Positions 18,601-22,366 of a DNA stretch of 22,366 bases are shown piece by piece. The position numbers were made by a program, and so were the translations under genes. The stretch lies in NCBI GenBank assembly GCA_001566745.1, contig KQ964436.1, positions 155,680 to 178,045 on the forward strand. The letters are read 5' to 3'. How positions within the stretch are numbered: position 1 is the stretch's first letter; each line of letters begins with the position of its first letter. The stretch comes from Conidiobolus coronatus NRRL 28638. Lineage: Eukaryota > Entomophthoromycota > Entomophthoromycetes > Entomophthorales > Conidiobolaceae. Below the pieces are notes generated by a model that was not told the origin of the DNA, ran no database searches, and was given only the letters and a program-made list of their open reading frames with translations.

Positions 18601-21185
18601 ATAGTCGTAAAGTGTTTCTGCGTAAATGACTTCTGGTTCTTCAGGAGATTCAGGCTCTTGAGGTAGTGAGGTATCTTCGATATTTTCAGGCTGTTCACCC
18701 TCTTTAGAAACGTAGGTTCGAGGGAACCAATCAATATTTTCTGAGTTTGAACCCAAGTAACCACACCTAAATATTGTAAATTAATAAATTTGAACTTGAA
18801 TAAATAGCTACACTTACCACCAATCAGGGTTGTCATCATCATCAACAGTAACATGTATTTCGTCACCAATATTAAAGCTAAATCCATTTTCATTGTCATA
18901 ATCATAAAGCGCAGTTACAATGAAAAGAGTTTCATCTAATGACTGCGATTCTGGTACATTAGCAGTATCCTTTTCAATCGAAGTTTGTTCTGGTTTTGTA
19001 AATGGATTATGAACACCAGCGCTCTCTTGGATATTAGTATTAAAAGGGTTTGAAGCTGAATGCTTTTTAGCGTGGCCCTTTTTAAATGTAGGAGATACAA
19101 CTCCAAATAAGCTGTCTCCTAAAGAAGGCTTATCTTGTGAATCAAAGCCTGAGTGTGGCTGGCTTTGCTCTGGAGAAGACTCTTCAGTAAATACTTGTGG
19201 AGGGGGAGGAGGAGGAGGAGGAATAGCAGCAGGTTGAGGTGAATCATTTTCATATTCGTTATCCTGAACTTGGTTATCGCTGTAATGCGAAACCTTTGCG
19301 TCTGTATGAGTGGTATCTTTTTGAGATTTTTGTAAAACAGGTGGCTCAGCTAAGGCACTAGTTTCGAATATATGTGCTTTTTCTCTTGCATTTCTAGCCG
19401 CAGATTGGATTGATTCAGTTTCAATGGATTCAGTTCTTTGCTCTTCCTCATATATCTGGCGTCTCTTACGATCCTCCTCTTCTTTTGCTTTGAGCCTACT
19501 TTGCTTCTCCAACTCTTTTTGCTTGGCCAAAGAATCAAAAGCAGAATCCATTCCAGTACCGTGTGAAGGTGGTTGCCATTTAGCTCCAGTAGATTTTACA
19601 GATACGTCTTCATTTTGTGAACTTTCCATGTTGGCAAAAAGATCTCTAGCACGGCGAGATGATTGAGCAATATTTTCAAATGTTAAACTAGCTGAATCTT
19701 CGTTAGGTGGTGAGTGGTGAGGAATTTGTGGCTCAGAATTTTGGTTAAATACAGGTTGAGAAGCAAATGGGCTATTATCAGAAGGTTTAGTTGGAGAAAA
19801 TAACTCGTCATGATTGTTATAAGTTGGCTTTGGCTGCTGGATGCTTTCTGGTGGATATATTAAATCTAAAGAGATCTTTTTCAATTCGTCTAGCAACCTG
19901 TTAGCTCTATAACTTTTAAGTCCATATCCTTCTTCATATTTTTTGCGCTCAGATTCCAAATCTCTAATCTCAGAATCTTCTGAATTTCCACTTCCTCCTT
20001 TCAAGCTAGAAATAAGAGAGCTAAATTCTTTATTAAGCTGAGATATCTCATTTTTTAATTGAGATAGATTTTGTTCACGTTCCACTTGTTTTTGATCTTG
20101 TAACTTGCTTTCGGTGCCAATGCGATCCTGAGCATCAGTTGGGATTGTTGCAGTAGCTTGCTTATTCAGGTTGAGCATTTGCATTCTTTGAGCGAGCATT
20201 GCAGCGGCTTTTTGAGCAATAGGATCATTAGATGCTGGTGCAGTGCTGGGAAAAGTCATTGATTTGTTTGATGGTATCTTGTAACCATGTTTCTGGGAAT
20301 CCTGCAACTTAAAAAGTTCCAAATAAGCATCCTTAAGCTTCAAGCTGGTCGCGGTAGCTTTAGATATAAGGTCGTTAAGATTGCTTTCAAGATGAAGTGA
20401 AACTAGTTTTTGCTCAATGTCGTTTATTTGACGCATCTCCGAAGAGTCTGCCTTTGAGTTTGGACTGCTAAGCTGTTTCAAATCTTTTGGAAAGCTTGGA
20501 TTATGGAATGGAGCTTTTGGATACAACTCTTTTATACGAGATTTTAATTCTTCTATATCACTTTCAGTATATTGCTTGGACGTTCCTTTTGAATTTAATA
20601 AATTTCTTTTAGCTTCCAATTGACCTTTTAAAGCCTCAAATTCCTGTTGACTCATAACTGAAGTATTTGACTGAGTCTGTGGTATTTGATTACTTTGAGT
20701 ATTATTGATTGATACTTGCTGTGAAGGAGGATTATTTTGAGCGCTATTCCAATTGATTGAATTACTAGTTGAGCTATTCAAATTATTATTATTCTGCTGG
20801 CCAAAATTTGAAGAGCCAGAAGAAAATAATTGAGGTGGTAGCTGTTGTGGAATTTGATTACCAGCTAACTTCCAATGAATCAAGTACATTGCAACGCTGA
20901 ATTCATTAACATCTAGTTTACCACGATTTTGGGAATCTGCCAAATTCCTATATTAAAATTAAAGTTATAAAATTATATATATAAATGAAAAAGATTAATA
21001 AAATAGTACCATATTTGAAACAATACGGAAGGCTGAAGACCTGATTGAGAAAATAAATCTCTAGCTTTAGATCCATCAAGGTAGCCAGAATTAGAGACGT
21101 CCCATTGTCGGAATATTCCTTGATATTTGTCTCTATCTTGCTGAGATATAGTCATAGACGTATTCTGTCCTGAGTTGTAGGACAT
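15651..21185 (-). CDS. Intersectin-like endocytic scaffold and Rho-family GEF (EH-CC-SH3-SH3-DH-PH-C2)
   Basis: This is a predicted endocytic scaffold that also activates a Rho/Cdc42-type GTPase. Exons on minus are 21010-21185, 18818-20947, 18459-18766, 17845-17949, 17592-17794, 17399-17545, 17183-17353, 17024-17131, 16875-16973, 16409-16823, 16129-16356, 15970-16076, 15841-15919 and 15651-15793, giving 1472 aa. Domains: one EH (about 14-99; W59 of the NPF pocket, EF-loop DSQNRGKLDVNE); Gln/Asn-rich linker; coiled coils at about 340-376 and 531-563; a run of eight prolines at 635-642; NPF motifs at 692 and 706; SH3 at 735-788 and 817-871 (ALYDY and TLYDY, each with DWW); DH at about 1000-1185 with LLEPVQRITRYPMLL at 1133-1147; PH at about 1210-1325; C2 at about 1345-1465 (DDFIGE). 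Dikaryan Pan1 shares EH and coiled-coil parts but lacks DH-PH-C2. Animal intersectins have two EH and five SH3. Confidence 0.93.
18019..18031. promoter_or_regulatory. CACGTG (E-box) site in the intersectin intron, copy of an upstream site
   Basis: AAATACACGTGAT occurs here and again, identically and in the same orientation, at 21353-21365, about 170 bp upstream of the intersectin start. CACGTG is the classical bHLH/bZIP-type core. The shared 13-mer suggests a common regulator and possibly an internal promoter for the GEF half; this is inference. Confidence 0.35.
18089..18291. repeat. Imperfect inverted repeat inside the long intersectin intron
   Basis: GTGGAGGAAGGGGA at 18089-18102 is perfectly mirrored by TCCCCTTCCTCCAC at 18278-18291. 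Inside these arms a second pair is partly complementary: ATATCGCTAATA near 18116-18127 against TATTAAGCGATAAT at 18225-18238. The arms are GC-rich against an AT-rich loop. It could form an RNA stem in the unspliced transcript or be a small terminal-inverted-repeat insertion. No convincing target-site duplication is seen. Confidence 0.5.
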
Positions 21186-22366
21186 ATTGTATTATTTTGT
21201 ATTAGTTAATTAATATTATAAACGTCTACACTTGAATTAAATAAATAGTAATGAATAAGTTAATTGAATCAAGTTTAAAATTCAACTCTTAACTTTCTAT
21301 AGATTATTATGGTTTAAGCAATTTTTAAACAGATTTTCATCACCTTAAATTTAAATACACGTGATCGGACTTTCATAAGTTCAAGCTAAATTTAATATAA
21401 TTCAGTTTTATTTTAACTACTTTTGTATATTTAATCTATTGATTTTGCAATCTGCGCTATATTAGTTTATTAGTAACATCAAGCTATTTTCTTAGCTAAT
21501 TATATATAATAATTCTAAAGTTTGAATTACAGGCTATAAGCAGATCTATTAAACTATTAATTGAAATTCAAATATTTACTATGGTTGAAAATTTTCACTT
21601 ATAATGTCAAAAGCTATCACCCAATTTATCAGTATCACGTTAGCGTTAAACTGAGTTGGTTAAATACAATATATTATGGATTAAACGAATTTGAATATAA
21701 TATACTCACATACTTAAAATCGGATATAACTATAGTGTTATTACATATTTATATGAAAGTACATCTGGTGTTAAAATAGTATCAAGCTAACTAATTAATT
21801 TTTATTTTGTAAATAAAATAATCTATTATTACATATTCATTATATTAAACACCTAGTTTATTCAGTATAAATTCACTTATAGTATAAATGATTATATTGT
21901 TAAGATAAAATTATATATATATTTTAATCTTAAATAGTGCAAAAAATAATTATTTATTAGTTACATTTAATTTATATATCAACCAATTTCATTATCAAAT
22001 TGAAATTAATCGTTTTTAAATGAATAGAATATATTAAATAAGTTAAGCTAAACTATAGTTTAACTGCTAATATCAATAGACATTTAAAATTATAATCAAC
22101 TTTATTTTGATAATATTATAAACACTAAATTTTAAGTTATTATAAATTTATATATTAGGTCCATTTATATAGTATTATAGCCACAAATTATATTGGAAAT
22201 TTTCAAACTTTTTTATTGAGCTTTCTTAATGTTATATTATATAAATCATACTAGATAGCATTACTTAAATATAACAATATTACTTTGTATTAATTAAAAA
22301 GTACTTGAGTATTATAATTAGCGTACATACTTATAAAAGTAGAAATATTACTTAAACTAAATTATT
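21186..22366. other. AT-rich right flank upstream of intersectin
   Basis: This holds the presumed promoter of the minus-strand intersectin gene, including the CACGTG site at about 21358-21363. Beyond that I see only AT-rich sequence. A 72-codon plus-strand frame at 21561-21779 lacks coding character and recognisable motifs. Confidence 0.45.
21353..21365. promoter_or_regulatory. CACGTG (E-box) site upstream of intersectin
   Basis: This is the promoter-side copy of AAATACACGTGAT, lying about 170 bp upstream of the intersectin ATG. The palindromic CACGTG core is a typical bHLH binding site. The identical 13-mer lies in the gene's long third intron. Confidence 0.35.

Noticed and set aside
19424-19666. 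Plus-strand 80-codon Ser-rich frame
   Set aside because: It is the complement of the coiled-coil-coding part of intersectin exon 2.
21561-21779. Plus-strand 72-codon frame
   Set aside because: It lies in AT-rich flank, is Tyr/Leu/Ile-rich as expected by chance, and has no motif or neighbouring exon.

Overview
The window comes from a eukaryote with a very AT-rich genome. Its coding genes are cut by many short introns, mostly 45-60 nt, with GTAnnn donors, TACTAA/CTAAT-like branch sites and TAG/CAG acceptors. The proteins look like those of an early-diverging fungus: an Osh/Kes1-type oxysterol-binding protein sits beside genes usually discussed in animals (INTS3, ARMC7, AAGAB, a HAPSTR1-like protein, a full intersectin). 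There is also a decayed stretch resembling a fungal-specific transcription factor. An entomophthoralean/zoopagomycete-type fungus is my best guess, but that is inference from gene content and intron style.

Layout from left to right: a gene-poor left flank (1-1006); an oxysterol-binding protein gene on minus (1007-2621, 8 exons); 2.7 kb of AT-rich sequence without a recognisable gene; an ARMC7 orthologue on minus (5348-6093); a plus-strand relic of a fungal transcription-factor domain (about 6360-7420); a TATA-led small gene of unknown function with an apparent frame break (7535-7914); an AAGAB/Irc6-type adaptin-binding protein on plus (8401-9550, 7 exons); Integrator subunit 3 on minus (9741-13373, 12 exons), convergent with AAGAB; 1.3 kb of divergent spacer; a HAPSTR1-like (DUF4588-type) single-exon gene on plus (14677-15228); a 14-exon intersectin on minus (15651-21185); and an AT-rich right flank.

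I rebuilt the exon structures by hand. In every multi-exon gene the summed exon length is a multiple of three and the joined protein runs colinear with the family as I remember it, but no alignment was run. The genes do not form one pathway. They look like unrelated housekeeping genes: lipid transfer, adaptor assembly, endocytosis with Cdc42/Rho activation, RNA processing or DNA repair, and stress response.

The most interesting points are: (i) a fungal protein with the animal intersectin order EH, coiled coil, SH3, SH3, DH, PH, C2, whose only long intron (509 nt) lies exactly between the scaffold half and the GEF half and has an in-frame stop right after the donor, so retention would give a short isoform; (ii) a complete-looking INTS3; and (iii) several introns or acceptor pairs whose alternative use keeps the reading frame. 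I did not find a clearly new multi-gene system, virus-like element, CRISPR array or RNA gene.
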